Numbered from the stretch's first letter, positions 15,066 to 24,404 are shown. The stretch is DNA of 64,000 bases from JAHRVQ01 sp051278195 (GCA_051278195.1 JBNMQM010000015.1:11441-75440), one strand, 5' to 3'. The notes: generated by a model from the letters alone, not told the origin. Numbers and translations: made by a program.

Positions 15066-15809
15066 CTGTTCCGCTTGCTGGCTTGGCAGCGACGAGTTAT
15101 CAGACTCAAGTTTCATACTGAGGCCTGATTCTCGAACACGCCAATCGGGCATGGCTTGATCCATCAACTGGTAGAACTGTCGATCATGGCGGAAATGCAC
15201 GAGGTGGCAGAGCTCGTGAGTGATGACCATATCAATGACATCGATACTTTTTTGCGCCAGTAGAGTGTTCAGACATATTTCACCTTTGTCAGAGCAACTG
15301 CCCCATCGCGCTTTCATACGGCGAACTCGCAGCCCTGTTGGTGCAACTGGCACGGGAAAGTCTGCCAAGCAATGTATCATCCGTTCCTGAAAAACTGCCT
15401 CACTTTCTTTGCGCAAAAAATCATAAAACACCCGCTGGACCAGCGCTTCAGAACCTGGCTCCTTGCAGCTGACCCACAGCTTGTCTGGTGTCATAACAAC
15501 CCCATTTTGACCAAAACAGGCTTCCAAGACATAGGCTTTTCCCAGATATCCGTGGAGTTCGCCGGAACGAAAATGAGAGTCTTCGGGCTCCGTCGCCATT
15601 TTTTGTAGAGCGTCTACCAGCCAATCAAGCCGCGACTCAATAAACTGATCAATTTCAAGCCAGGGACACTTCAACGGGACACGAACTTCAGTTTGGCGTT
15701 CACCAGGAAACACATGAATCGCTAACGATTTTCGTTTGGCGCGAATGATCTTGAGATGGATTTGTTGATCCAGATGTAGGATATCACGATGATAAGGGGC
15801 ATTAGCCAT
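15051..15809 (-). CDS. YgjP-like zinc metallopeptidase (DUF45)
   Basis: A 252-residue soluble protein of the YgjP/SprT-like metallopeptidase group. The zinc motif HELCH is at 198-202, with the third ligand H208 in the HFRHDRQFY segment. The upstream conserved stretch RMKARWGSCSDKGEICLN (about 164-181) is diagnostic of the DUF45 family. The N-terminal part is the usual beta-rich domain. The family role is poorly defined; peptidase activity on a cytoplasmic substrate is inference. It overlaps the end of convergent tesA by 15 bases. Confidence 0.88.
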   Translation of the reverse strand: MANAPYHRDILHLDQQIHLKIIRAKRKSLAIHVFPGERQTEVRVPLKCPWLEIDQFIESRLDWLVDALQKMATEPEDSHFRSGELHGYLGKAYVLEACFGQNGVVMTPDKLWVSCKEPGSEALVQRVFYDFLRKESEAVFQERMIHCLADFPVPVAPTGLRVRRMKARWGSCSDKGEICLNTLLAQKSIDVIDMVITHELCHLVHFRHDRQFYQLMDQAMPDWRVRESGLSMKLESDNSSLPSQQAEQLSFF

Positions 15810-15827
15810 TGGCCAATTGTATCAACT

Positions 15828-16688
15828 TCAGTGCCTAGGTTGTGCATTTGATGTTGATGAATCGTTGTTGGACACGACGTTCAAACCAAACGGAGCCGCT
15901 TCTACTTCCAGCATGGAAACATCATCGTCTTGAGGGTGTCCGTCACCAAAGGCTTTTAGCCGGTCAACAAGGCTATCAAATAGACCATCGCCGCCAACAG
16001 AGCCATCAACCGAATACATTTCTGGCACGCCGACCATCGTTGCTGACCTCAATCAGGTTTGCGGCGCAGAACATATCGGCGGGCAAATATTTATGAAGCG
16101 TTCGGTTAAGTTGCCGTGCCAGATCACCGAGGCTAAAACCTGAAACTGCTGGCTGACCGGTAGCGCACCCAAGGCAGCAGGCAGGCCATGACCCGTAAAG
16201 TCGCCAAGCATGACGAAGAGGGTCTCTCTGCTCGTCGGCGCACTCAAAATCAAATCACCACTGAAGCCACCCATGGGCGACAAATATCGCTTTAGGGACG
16301 TAATGGGCAGCTGCTAGGAGATCGCTGATTCAAAAACATGTGCCGCGTGTTCATGTTCCTGATCTAACAGCTTTTGATAACGCTCGAGTCCCTTGTTCTT
16401 CTTATTAAGCTCAGAATTCAGCTCCCGGATACGCTCGTGAGCTTTTATTTTCGCCCTTAGAAGCACTTCATTGACAGGCTTGGTGAGGAAATCGTCCCCG
16501 CCACTTTCGATACATTTAGAGAGTGATGCGTCGTCGGAGAGCCCTGTTAGAAAGACAATAGGGGCATAGTGGTCTGTGCGAGCTTTCATCTCCGAGGCGG
16601 CCTCAACAACCTGATGACTAGCATCTTCCAGTAAAAAGGACATCAATCCGCGATTCGCGGCCCGACCGTCTACAACGAGTATTTTCAA
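15828..16688 (-). pseudogene. Decayed response regulator with PP2C (SpoIIE/RsbU-type) domain
   Basis: Remains of a receiver-phosphatase gene in several pieces that all belong to one original reading direction. From 16688 a receiver begins with KILVVDGRAANRG, but jumps from VVEAA directly to KARTDHYAPIVFLTGLSDDA: the segment holding the phosphoacceptor Asp is missing, and the second pocket acid is Gly. A TAG at 16314-16316 interrupts the same frame, which then resumes with RYLSPMGGFSGDL and LGDFTGHGLPAALGALPVS, the start of a SpoIIE-type PP2C. After NLTER the original sequence continues one frame over (HKYLPADMFCAANLIEVSND), then returns to frame 1 for VGVPEMYSVDG, and most of the phosphatase core is absent before DDDVSMLEVE at the end. 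Multiple independent lesions make it non-functional; HsbR-like regulators are the intact counterpart. Confidence 0.85.
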
Positions 16689-16743
16689 CAGGTCTTCATT
16701 TTTTAGGATAATAATCTAAGCGTTGCAGCCAATTTCGGGATCG

Positions 16744-17058
16744 CTAGGAAGTCTCGCCGCCCATGCAGGGCGGAGACATCGGCGCCTCACCGTGGCGTTT
16801 CTGCCATTCTGCTTGCGTGTACGTATGAATCGCGAGGGCATGCACCGGGCCCGCCAATTCGTCAGCGAGGAGCTGATTCACCATGCGGTGACGCTCGATC
16901 AGTTTTTTACCTTCAAAGTTTGAAGATACGAGGTTCACCTTAAAGTGAGTTTCGCTATTGGCCGGCACGTTATGGCTACTACTCTCGTTCACAACGTCTA
17001 AATGCGCCAACTGCAGCGCTTCCGCCAGCTTCTGCTCAATCGTCTGTTTAACCAGCAT
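16744..17058 (-). CDS. bolA: BolA family protein
   Basis: A 104-residue BolA-type protein. The class-II KH-like core is visible as VKQTIEQKLAEALQLAHLDVVNESSSHN, then ETHFKVNLVSSNFEGKKLIERHRMVNQLLADEL and a final VHALAIHTYT. The conserved HR(M)VN segment and the histidine upstream are the residues that share [2Fe-2S] clusters with monothiol glutaredoxins. BolA proteins influence envelope shape and stress gene expression in the cytoplasm. It sits seven bases downstream of the CHASE2 adenylate cyclase on the same strand and may be translated from the same message; I see no functional reason for the pairing. Confidence 0.92.
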   Translation of the reverse strand: MLVKQTIEQKLAEALQLAHLDVVNESSSHNVPANSETHFKVNLVSSNFEGKKLIERHRMVNQLLADELAGPVHALAIHTYTQAEWQKRHGEAPMSPPCMGGETS

Positions 17059-17064
17059 TGCCCT

Positions 17065-19140
17065 TTAACCCTTTGAATCTAGAGTAAACACACCATCCCA
17101 ATCGTCTTTGGGTGGGTTCTTCGAGTATTGCTCGCAGCGTTCAAAGTATGTCTTACTCGGGCCATCCGTACCGTCGATTGACAGCGCAAGCTTGAAAGCT
17201 GCTTTGGCAGAAGCATATTCACGATCTTTGTAAAGCTGGATACCTTTTTCATATTGGGTGACAAGGTCGGCGACTAGACCTTTGGTCTGACCCTTTCGCT
17301 CGAGCAAGTTATAGACTTTTACCGCTTCTTTCTTTCCCATGACTCGAATCGTATCGAGTTCTCGGACATCAACGAATTCTTCTGCGCCCCGATAGGTCGC
17401 TTCAGAAATCATTAGGTCAGAGGCATAGAATTTGTTCGCACCTTCTAGTCGTGCGGCAAGATTCACGGTATCGCCCATTATGGTGTAATTCATTCTTTGC
17501 GCAGAGCCCATATTGCCAACAACCATAGGACCCGAGTTCAATCCCATGCGAACTTTAATGGCTGGACGCCCATCTTCTGCCCATCGAGCACGCAGGGGCA
17601 CCAGTGCTTTATTCATATCAATAGTGGCAAAACAGGCCAACTTAGCGTGGGCTTCCTGAACCCCTGGCGCACCCCAAAATGCAATAATTGCATCGCCTTC
17701 AAACTTATCGACAGTACCTTCGGTGGCGATGATGATGTTACACATCTCCGTCAAATAATCGTTCAGCACGTTAACCAATTCTGTTGGCGTCATTTTCTCA
17801 GAGAAGGTCGAGAACCCCGCAATGTCTGAAAAATACGCGGTCATTTCGCGCTCTTCACCACCCAACGAGAGCTTCGATGGATCTTTGACCAGATCGGACA
17901 CAACCTTGGGCGACAAGTACTGGCCAAACGCGTCTTTGATCAAGGCTTTTTGGCCCATTTCGGCAAGATAAAAGCGCGCATTAATGACAACCATGCCGAT
18001 AATCAAGGCCAGCAATACATAGCTCATAGAAAGCACGAGGCCGAAACTCACGTAGACATAAGACACTGCCACAACATAAACCATGATGATGCCGAGGCTC
18101 ACCAGGTTTCGTGGCGTTGGATTAGACAAAGCCCGGGTGGCAAGCAGCGCGGCCATAACGAGCAATGCGATGAAAATTTCGAGCACACCAGAGGCGGCCT
18201 GAAGTGGACCACCTTTCAATATACTTGAGATAGAGTTGGCAATAATCTCAACCCCATAGACATTACCCACGGGCGTTTCAAATTCATCGTGAGCAACTTC
18301 GGCCACTTCACCAATCAAAACAATGCGACCTGCGACAAGGTAAGACAGGTCTTCCAGTTCTTCCTCGTCGAATGCGAATAAAATATCGGATGCTGACAAG
18401 CCTACAACATCATGAAGCCCAGCCGTCGCGCCCATACCATCGGGTGGCAGTAACGGGTAGTCGATATAGATTTCGTTGAATTGATTCAGCGGTACTTGGA
18501 TCTGACCGCCAATATCCAATATTCCGTCATGTAGACTGATGTCATCGGTTTGCAAATAGCTAGCAACCGCTTGGACCGCAAAGGGCCACTCGCCAATCGC
18601 TTCGTTAATCTGCGGATAGATTTTTAAACGACCGATACTCTCTGAAATGGCAGAGTTAGAAGAGATATTGGAATAGCCAGAGGTTGTAACAGCATCAAAG
18701 CGTGGGATGGCTTTGTTGAGGTGCAAAAATTCGGCACCTTCAAATTGTGCCTGGGAGACCATTTGCACATTACCCGCAGACTCAAAGGCCAGTTCTAGAG
18801 TAGGGTCTTCTCCGTAGGAGCTGTTGAAATCTAACAACATGTCGACAGCGATCACCGCTGCGCCCATTTCACTTAATCGCTGTACGATTGTCGATAAATC
18901 TACACGCGTTAGAGGGTATTTGTCGTATTCGGTATAAAAATCTTCGTCGGTAAAAACAATCACGACATCTTCTAGCGGTGCCGTCACCTCGGCGGGCGCA
19001 TTGTGAGCACGTAAAATCTGCCGATAGGAGAGGGTTTCGTCTTCCAACAGCGAGAAAGACTCGCGACTCTCAAGGAATATCGCCAAGAAAAAAACCATCA
19101 AGACGACGAGAATATCGTACCGTTGATTAAGCGCCGCCAT
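17065..19140 (-). CDS. CHASE2-domain class III adenylate cyclase
   Basis: A 691-residue membrane receptor cyclase making cAMP from ATP. A transmembrane helix (about 10-23) is followed by a periplasmic CHASE2 domain (about 30-305), three membrane helices (about 318-392) and a class III cyclase domain (about 430-600). The catalytic set looks complete: metal-binding D439 and D483, adenine-selecting K479 and D557, and the transition-state pair N560 and R564 (VNLAARLE). A short TPR-like tail (about 622-690) ends the protein. The sensor half is colinear with the CHASE2 kinase at 21850-24228: the same ED-T-S-R-ILR motif at 31-44 and SSYGED at 107-112 in both. A strong terminator separates it from the upstream FecR gene, so it has its own promoter in 19141-19184 or depends on read-through. 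Confidence 0.92.
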   Translation of the reverse strand: MAALNQRYDILVVLMVFFLAIFLESRESFSLLEDETLSYRQILRAHNAPAEVTAPLEDVVIVFTDEDFYTEYDKYPLTRVDLSTIVQRLSEMGAAVIAVDMLLDFNSSYGEDPTLELAFESAGNVQMVSQAQFEGAEFLHLNKAIPRFDAVTTSGYSNISSNSAISESIGRLKIYPQINEAIGEWPFAVQAVASYLQTDDISLHDGILDIGGQIQVPLNQFNEIYIDYPLLPPDGMGATAGLHDVVGLSASDILFAFDEEELEDLSYLVAGRIVLIGEVAEVAHDEFETPVGNVYGVEIIANSISSILKGGPLQAASGVLEIFIALLVMAALLATRALSNPTPRNLVSLGIIMVYVVAVSYVYVSFGLVLSMSYVLLALIIGMVVINARFYLAEMGQKALIKDAFGQYLSPKVVSDLVKDPSKLSLGGEEREMTAYFSDIAGFSTFSEKMTPTELVNVLNDYLTEMCNIIIATEGTVDKFEGDAIIAFWGAPGVQEAHAKLACFATIDMNKALVPLRARWAEDGRPAIKVRMGLNSGPMVVGNMGSAQRMNYTIMGDTVNLAARLEGANKFYASDLMISEATYRGAEEFVDVRELDTIRVMGKKEAVKVYNLLERKGQTKGLVADLVTQYEKGIQLYKDREYASAKAAFKLALSIDGTDGPSKTYFERCEQYSKNPPKDDWDGVFTLDSKG

Positions 19141-19184
19141 TTACTATCTCTCTTTTTATTGTAGGTAGAGTTCGGTTAGCCAAT

Positions 19185-19226
19185 AAAAAAGCCCACAGCA
19201 ATCATATAAGATCGCTGCAGGCTTTT
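19185..19226 (-). terminator. Strong intrinsic terminator of the FecR gene
   Basis: On the minus strand, 18 bases after the FecR-protein stop codon, AAAAGCC-TGCAGCGAT and ATTGCTG-TGGGCTTTT pair over about 16 positions (three G-U wobbles) around an eight-base AU-rich loop, followed by a run of six T. It should uncouple fecR-like transcription from the cyclase gene. Confidence 0.85.
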
Positions 19227-19243
19227 ATAGTAGAAGGCTTTGG

Positions 19244-20191
19244 CTAGTAATCTTCTTCCAAAGCAGCATTATAAAGGCGCGCTTCGCTTTCACGCAGATC
19301 GATAAGCTTTAGATCCTGGTAAGACTGGATCAACAAGGGTCGCATGTCATTATCATCGGGATTTTCGTTGAAGTATTCGCGATAGCTGTCCATCGCAGCG
19401 ACATACATGTTGTTTTGCTCCAACATTCCATTCTTAATAAAAACATCATCTCCAGCGGCAGTGAGACCCTTCATGATTTTCTGCTCTTCCTCGGCATCAA
19501 CCCAAGTGAAGGAAGAATCAGAGCGTGGGATATAGACAGTACCATCATTATCTAGGACTTCAACACGATAGCTATGCTCGCCTGGTTCGATGTCCGTAAC
19601 AGTATAGCGAATCATTTCTGATGTGCTCTGTGCAGCGACATCAACAGCGTCACCATTGATGATCAGCTTGTAGGAGTATTCAGGGCAAGCATTACGCCAT
19701 ACCAAGTCAGGATGTGAAGGTGACAGTGTCACTGTCCTGATCGTGCGTACCTTACTATCGCACGCAGCATCGTCGGGCTTTGTCACGCTCCGACGAACGG
19801 TGGTGTAACGCTGAGCGGTCGCAAACTTAGTGGAAAGACCTTCAAAAATACTCGCAGACTCTTGTTTAGGCTCGGATAGGCTACCGCTCACAAGCGAAAC
19901 AAAATCTTCTTGCACGGCAATCTCACTGTTGGCACCTAAATCCTGAGACATTCCAGTTGCTTGGTTGATCAGCTTACCACCGCCATCGCTACCGGTTTTG
20001 ATCAGATAACCAGCAAATAGATATTTCGTTCTCCTCACTGGTCGCCACGAAGTGCCATTGCGACTATATTCAACCGCGCCTTCAATCTGAACCAATTTTG
20101 CGACTGGAGGCTCTCTGCCAGTGGCTGTCATACTAAGCCCGAGCAACATCATCGCCATCAGTACCGAATTGCTAAATGTCTTCAACTTCAT
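19244..20191 (-). CDS. Periplasmic FecR-domain protein
   Basis: A 315-residue exported protein. Residues 1-25 are a signal peptide (MKLKTF, then VLMAMMLLGLSMTATG). A FecR domain follows at about 32-120 (VQIEGAVEYSRNGTSWRPV...LIKTGSDGGGKLI...LGANSEIAV...LVSGSL). A second beta-rich region lies at about 160-235 and a helical, TPR-like tail at about 245-315. It lacks the cytoplasmic anti-sigma part of classical FecR and there is no sigma-factor gene nearby, so it is not a FecR anti-sigma regulator. FecR-fold proteins of this free periplasmic type are often found near CHASE2 receptors; here it lies between two of them. A ligand- or wall-sensing partner role is inference. The 201 bases between this start and 20393 hold only its presumed promoter (an AT-rich TAGAAT near 20294). 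Confidence 0.85.
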   Translation of the reverse strand: MKLKTFSNSVLMAMMLLGLSMTATGREPPVAKLVQIEGAVEYSRNGTSWRPVRRTKYLFAGYLIKTGSDGGGKLINQATGMSQDLGANSEIAVQEDFVSLVSGSLSEPKQESASIFEGLSTKFATAQRYTTVRRSVTKPDDAACDSKVRTIRTVTLSPSHPDLVWRNACPEYSYKLIINGDAVDVAAQSTSEMIRYTVTDIEPGEHSYRVEVLDNDGTVYIPRSDSSFTWVDAEEEQKIMKGLTAAGDDVFIKNGMLEQNNMYVAAMDSYREYFNENPDDNDMRPLLIQSYQDLKLIDLRESEARLYNAALEEDY

Positions 20192-20392
20192 CTGTATTCT
20201 CCTTCGAATTATTTGCCCGACAGTCAGTCGTTAACTGTTCCTGTGTTCGTGAGATTCTTTACTAAACCGAACTGTACTTAGGATTACGTTATTCTATATG
20301 TAAGGGATGCTACTTAGTTTACCGCCTGTCGGCCCTGACAGACTGCTTATCATAAGAGTTTGGTTATATTGTAGACGAGCCTACAAACCGCG

Positions 20393-21010
20393 TTATATCA
20401 AACGGTATTCCATTTGGACATCGGCGACTTCAATCTTGTCTTTGTCGTCGAGCTTGTGTGACTTGAACCCCGTCGGCTCGCCGTTTACCAGAGGTACTCT
20501 ATCTTTATCTTTGCCGCCATCAACATGAATGATGAAGTGGCCTTGCGGCCGGCGAGATACCGCTGCAACTTGAATGCCGGGCACCCCAATAGTGGTAAGC
20601 CCTTCTTCGAGACTGACTTTTTTGCCAGCATCCGGTCCGTCCAACACGACCAATTGAGCGCGAATCTGCTCCGCCGAACGCGGCGCTGCCAATGTTTTTG
20701 GCCGAGCTTCTACCACCGAATCGCCGGTAATCAAGAACTTCAGCTGATGTTCGCCGATAGAGACTACATCGTTATGCTTCAGAATCTGCTGCTTAACTTT
20801 TCGACCTTTGTAAACCACACCGTTAGTACTACCAAGGTCTTCGATGACATAATTTTTGCCCAGCTTATGAATCTGAGCATGACTGCCGCTGACAGCCGGA
20901 TCTTTGATCGATATATCGCACTCAGACTTTCGCCCGATCGACGTGATATCCGACTCAAGAATAAATTGTCCGATCGGTTTATCTTTAATCAGAATGACCT
21001 TAACTGACAT
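20393..21010 (-). CDS. Tandem FHA-domain protein
   Basis: A 205-residue cytoplasmic phosphothreonine-binding protein. The N-terminal FHA domain (about 1-100) has all key residues: R27 in the IGR turn, S41 and H44 (SGSHAQI), and N63 in STNG. A second, divergent FHA-like fold (about 115-205) can be traced from VVLDGPDAGKKVSLEEG, VSRRPQGHFIIHVDGG and VNGEP, but its Arg and Ser are not in the usual phrases. It is the third gene of a kinase-phosphatase-FHA operon, 19 bases after the PP2C stop. It likely docks onto phosphorylated targets of the adjacent Ser/Thr kinase. Confidence 0.9.
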   Translation of the reverse strand: MSVKVILIKDKPIGQFILESDITSIGRKSECDISIKDPAVSGSHAQIHKLGKNYVIEDLGSTNGVVYKGRKVKQQILKHNDVVSIGEHQLKFLITGDSVVEARPKTLAAPRSAEQIRAQLVVLDGPDAGKKVSLEEGLTTIGVPGIQVAAVSRRPQGHFIIHVDGGKDKDRVPLVNGEPTGFKSHKLDDKDKIEVADVQMEYRLI

Positions 21011-21029
21011 TGCCGCTATTCCTTACCAC

Positions 21030-21860
21030 TCATTCGAACCAATCCACGACTCGTTTCAGCAAGCCTGCCTTCTCCGGAAACGCCTTTTTGATTCTCATTA
21101 GCACAACCGAGATATTGTCTTTACCACCGCTGGCGTTAGCAAGTTCTATCAGATGACCTGCCGTTATGTTGAGGTTGGAGCCGAGCTCCACGAATGTCTT
21201 TTCAATGTCTGAATCACCCACCAGATCCGTTAGTCCATCGGAACACATGAGAAACACGTCCCCTTGTTTGACCTTATATTCATGTACTTCGGGTTCTACT
21301 TGGGGTGCAACGCCTAACGCCCGGGTGACCACATTTTTTTTACTGGAAGCCCTTGCTTCATCCTTGGTATAGAGGCCTTTGTCGATGAGTTCCTGGACGA
21401 AGCTATGATCCTTGGTCACCTGCTCTAACCTATTATCGCGAAACCTGTAAACCCGTGAATCACCAATGTGACCGATTACTATTTTGTTGTCATAGAACAT
21501 ACTGACGACGATAGTGGTGCCCATTCCCTCGCAATGAGGTTGAGTCTGAGATACATGAAACACAGAACTATTGGCTTTTTCTATGGCTTTCCGGACGATC
21601 TGAACCTTAAGCGGCACGCCGCCAGTCTCAGTCAAATCATCCTCTATGTCAGATTCGCCTTCCGCGTAGGCACGCAGCTCATCCATGAGTAAATGTACCG
21701 TCATGGAACTCGCCACTTCACCAGCGTTCAGACCACCCATGCCATCTGCAAGTACGGCAAGCCCAATCCTATCATCGCTGCTGACGTAGTCCTCGTTATG
21801 GTCCCGCACCTGCCCGACATCTGTTTGGCAAACAATTTCAATTTTGCCCTTAAGGTTCAT
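21030..21860 (-). CDS. PP2C-type Ser/Thr protein phosphatase (PstP/Stp1-like)
   Basis: A 276-residue Mn/Mg-dependent protein phosphatase. Motifs of the PPM family are all present: RDHNED at 19-24, ADGMGG with D39-G40, GDSRVYRF near 133, SDGLTD with D208, and GGKDNIS with D248. It overlaps the end of the CHASE2 kinase gene by 11 bases, indicating translational coupling, and is followed by the FHA gene. The natural role is to reverse phosphorylation by the upstream kinase, as in Stp/Stk and PstP/Pkn pairs. A short C-terminal extension after KKAFPEKAGLLKRVVDWFE carries no visible domain. Confidence 0.93.
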   Translation of the reverse strand: MNLKGKIEIVCQTDVGQVRDHNEDYVSSDDRIGLAVLADGMGGLNAGEVASSMTVHLLMDELRAYAEGESDIEDDLTETGGVPLKVQIVRKAIEKANSSVFHVSQTQPHCEGMGTTIVVSMFYDNKIVIGHIGDSRVYRFRDNRLEQVTKDHSFVQELIDKGLYTKDEARASSKKNVVTRALGVAPQVEPEVHEYKVKQGDVFLMCSDGLTDLVGDSDIEKTFVELGSNLNITAGHLIELANASGGKDNISVVLMRIKKAFPEKAGLLKRVVDWFE

Positions 21861-24228
21861 CGATTTCCCCCGCCTCTGGTTCTAGTCTTTCAAGACAGAC
21901 GCGTAAATGGGCTGCCAACTTCTTACCGGTTTGATAGCGTTTGTCCGGCTTCTTACCAATCGCATTATGAATGACTTTTCTCACCGTGGGAGGAATATCC
22001 GGCTTTACGGTACGAATGTCGATAGGCGGATCATTGACAATGGAATACATCAATGTCGCCATCGACTCCCCTTTAAAAGGTAACGCGCCCGAGCTTAGCT
22101 GATACAAAACCACACCCAAAGAAAACAAATCAGCTCGGCCGTCGACCTTCTTACCCATACATTGTTCCGGCGACATGTAATTCGGCGTACCGAGCACTGT
22201 GCCGGTTCTTGTTTTGCTGGAATCAGTTATTCGGGCAATACCAAAGTCAGTTATTTTCACAGACCCTGTATCGGGATCATACATGATGTTGGAGGGTTTA
22301 ATATCCCGATGCACGACGCTCTCTTGATGCGCATAGTCAAGTGCCTCTGCACATTCGACACCAATTTTTAGCACCTGCGCCAAGGGAAGCAAACTGTCTG
22401 CTTTGATATGCTCATCCAAGTCGTAGCCCTTCAATAGCTCCATTGCGATATACGCCAGGTCACTCTCTTCGCCGGCGTCATAGATGCTAACAATACCTGC
22501 GTGATTCAAACGACCTGCTGATTCCGCTTCACGGAAAAATCTCATCTTGACGTCTTCTAACTCACTGCCTTCAAACTCGTTTGACAAGGCCATGGTCTTT
22601 ATCGCAACTGAGCGATTGATTTTTGGATCTTTACCCAGGTAAACGATACCCATAGCACCTTGGCCAAGTTCTTTTTCAACCTGATAACGACCGAGCATAG
22701 GTTTTTCCATCGAACCATCATCATTTAGGATCGTGCCCCCGAGCAGCCCTCCTCCAGAGCCCCCAACTAAGACTGCATCTTCCATGGCTTCACAGCGCTT
22801 GATTCGTTTTTCGATATCGCGAAATTTATGACTGGTTACCGCTATAAAGTCGTAAGCCCTTTGTGCCTTGTTAAATTGGCGCTTGCGTTCGTAATCAAGG
22901 CCGAGGTTGTAAACCAAATCAAAAGTAGAATCTTCTCTTGGACAGCGTCGATACTTTTCGAAAGCTGCATCAAGCTGGCCCTGACCCTGATACGCCAGGC
23001 CAAGCATTCGATTGCTTTCCGCAGAGTCGGCCGCAGATGCAAGCTGGCCTTGCTCTGACAAAACATAGAGCCTGAGGCTGATCATGACAATGCAAGCCAT
23101 GCCTGCTGTGAATGCATACGCAATCGAAAGAACGAGACCGGAATAAATGTACAGCGCTGACACACTTGCCAGGTAGGCAGCAAAAACGATTGCCATCAAC
23201 AAAAATCTAATTGATAAGGACCGGACCAGGCTCGTCAGTAAAAGCGCCATCAACAACAGCAAGGTCGCTGCTGCTTCTAGGGCTATACTCGCTGGTCGCA
23301 ACGGTGCACCGTTTAAGAGTGTGTTAATCGTATCGGCAATAATTTCGACGCCATAAACTGACCCTACTGGTGTATTGAATTTGTCATGGGTGACTTCCCA
23401 TGTGTCACCGACCAGAACGATCTTGTTTTCGAATACATAGCGGTACTCTTCTATCTCATCCTCGCTCAGATCCACAAGGTCAAGAATTTCCAGCGCAGAG
23501 AATCCTGCCTGACCTTCACTCAAGTATCGTGTGCCCGGATCGAGACGAGGAAAATCGATATAAAGGTCCCCAAACTGATCGAGGGGTACTCGAAGATCGC
23601 CGATGACCAGCGTGTTGTCTTCAAATTTCGGCGTCGCCCCTTTAAACATCGCTACCGCTTGGACAGCAAGAGGCCATCCATCTTCATTATTCGTCGCTTC
23701 CCTATGGACTCTAAGCCGAGCCAGATTGTCGACGATTGCACTGGTGGGTTGTAGATTGGAATAACCTGTTTTTGCTGAGGCGTTAAGAACCTCGTTCGGA
23801 TAAGAGATACCAACAAATTTGCCATCTTTGAAATTAGCATAGGAAACCAGCAGCACATTGCCGGCTTCATCAAACATGGCAGCAGTGGGTTCGTCTTCTC
23901 CATAAGAGCTTCTAAAATCCATCAAATAGTCCATGGTCACAACCGAAGCACCAAACAGTGCCAGGCGCTGTGCAATCAACCCAAGATCAGTACGCCTAAA
24001 AGGGAAGCTACCGTACTCTTCATAAACAGCTTCGTCTAAAGACACAATCATGATGTCATCACGGAGCTGAGTGACGGCCGGGTCGCCCAAAGTTATACGT
24101 AAGATATGTCGGAAGGAAATGGTCTGGTCTTCTACCAGAGAGAAGATTTCGTATCGCTCAGCCGGGATCGTGAGCAAAAAAAAGATCAACGTTGCAAAAA
24201 CATCCCAACGTTTAAGCGGGTTCTTCAT
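21850..24228 (-). CDS. CHASE2-domain receptor Ser/Thr protein kinase
   Basis: A 792-residue membrane receptor kinase. One N-terminal membrane helix, a periplasmic CHASE2 domain (about 28-305), three membrane helices (about 316-390), a TPR-like stretch (about 405-480), a Gly-rich linker (488-498) and a Hanks-type kinase (about 513-785). The kinase is intact: GQGAMG loop at 522-527, K544, E567, HRD at 640-642 with KPSN, DFG at 661-663, and an activation loop with several Thr/Ser followed by GTPNYMSPEQ. It is unusual in carrying the kinase C-terminal to the sensor. It heads an operon with PP2C and FHA genes. Its sensor half is paralogous and colinear with that of the cyclase at 17065-19140, suggesting duplication and exchange of the output domain. 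The signal is unknown. Confidence 0.94.
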   Translation of the reverse strand: MKNPLKRWDVFATLIFFLLTIPAERYEIFSLVEDQTISFRHILRITLGDPAVTQLRDDIMIVSLDEAVYEEYGSFPFRRTDLGLIAQRLALFGASVVTMDYLMDFRSSYGEDEPTAAMFDEAGNVLLVSYANFKDGKFVGISYPNEVLNASAKTGYSNLQPTSAIVDNLARLRVHREATNNEDGWPLAVQAVAMFKGATPKFEDNTLVIGDLRVPLDQFGDLYIDFPRLDPGTRYLSEGQAGFSALEILDLVDLSEDEIEEYRYVFENKIVLVGDTWEVTHDKFNTPVGSVYGVEIIADTINTLLNGAPLRPASIALEAAATLLLLMALLLTSLVRSLSIRFLLMAIVFAAYLASVSALYIYSGLVLSIAYAFTAGMACIVMISLRLYVLSEQGQLASAADSAESNRMLGLAYQGQGQLDAAFEKYRRCPREDSTFDLVYNLGLDYERKRQFNKAQRAYDFIAVTSHKFRDIEKRIKRCEAMEDAVLVGGSGGGLLGGTILNDDGSMEKPMLGRYQVEKELGQGAMGIVYLGKDPKINRSVAIKTMALSNEFEGSELEDVKMRFFREAESAGRLNHAGIVSIYDAGEESDLAYIAMELLKGYDLDEHIKADSLLPLAQVLKIGVECAEALDYAHQESVVHRDIKPSNIMYDPDTGSVKITDFGIARITDSSKTRTGTVLGTPNYMSPEQCMGKKVDGRADLFSLGVVLYQLSSGALPFKGESMATLMYSIVNDPPIDIRTVKPDIPPTVRKVIHNAIGKKPDKRYQTGKKLAAHLRVCLERLEPEAGEIDEP

Positions 24229-24404
24229 GATAACTTCCCTGAGAACTCTTTAGTCTGCAACGTGGCCTGCAATGCGGTTTCCTTTTTTGCTTCGATTTTG
24301 CCCCTTCCCAGGGTCCATGTCTAATCCGTGATGAATGGATCCAGCTCGCACCCCAAGACTAAATCTAGTATTCTCAAACGCTTATTTTTTCACAGACCCT
24401 ATTC

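Noticed and set aside
19244..20191. FecR anti-sigma regulator of an iron-uptake system
   Set aside because: It lacks the N-terminal cytoplasmic anti-sigma part, has a signal peptide, and no sigma factor or TonB receptor is near.
20525..21007. A 160-codon frame antisense to the FHA gene
   Set aside because: The opposite strand has the complete FHA motifs; no start signal or family match for the antisense frame.
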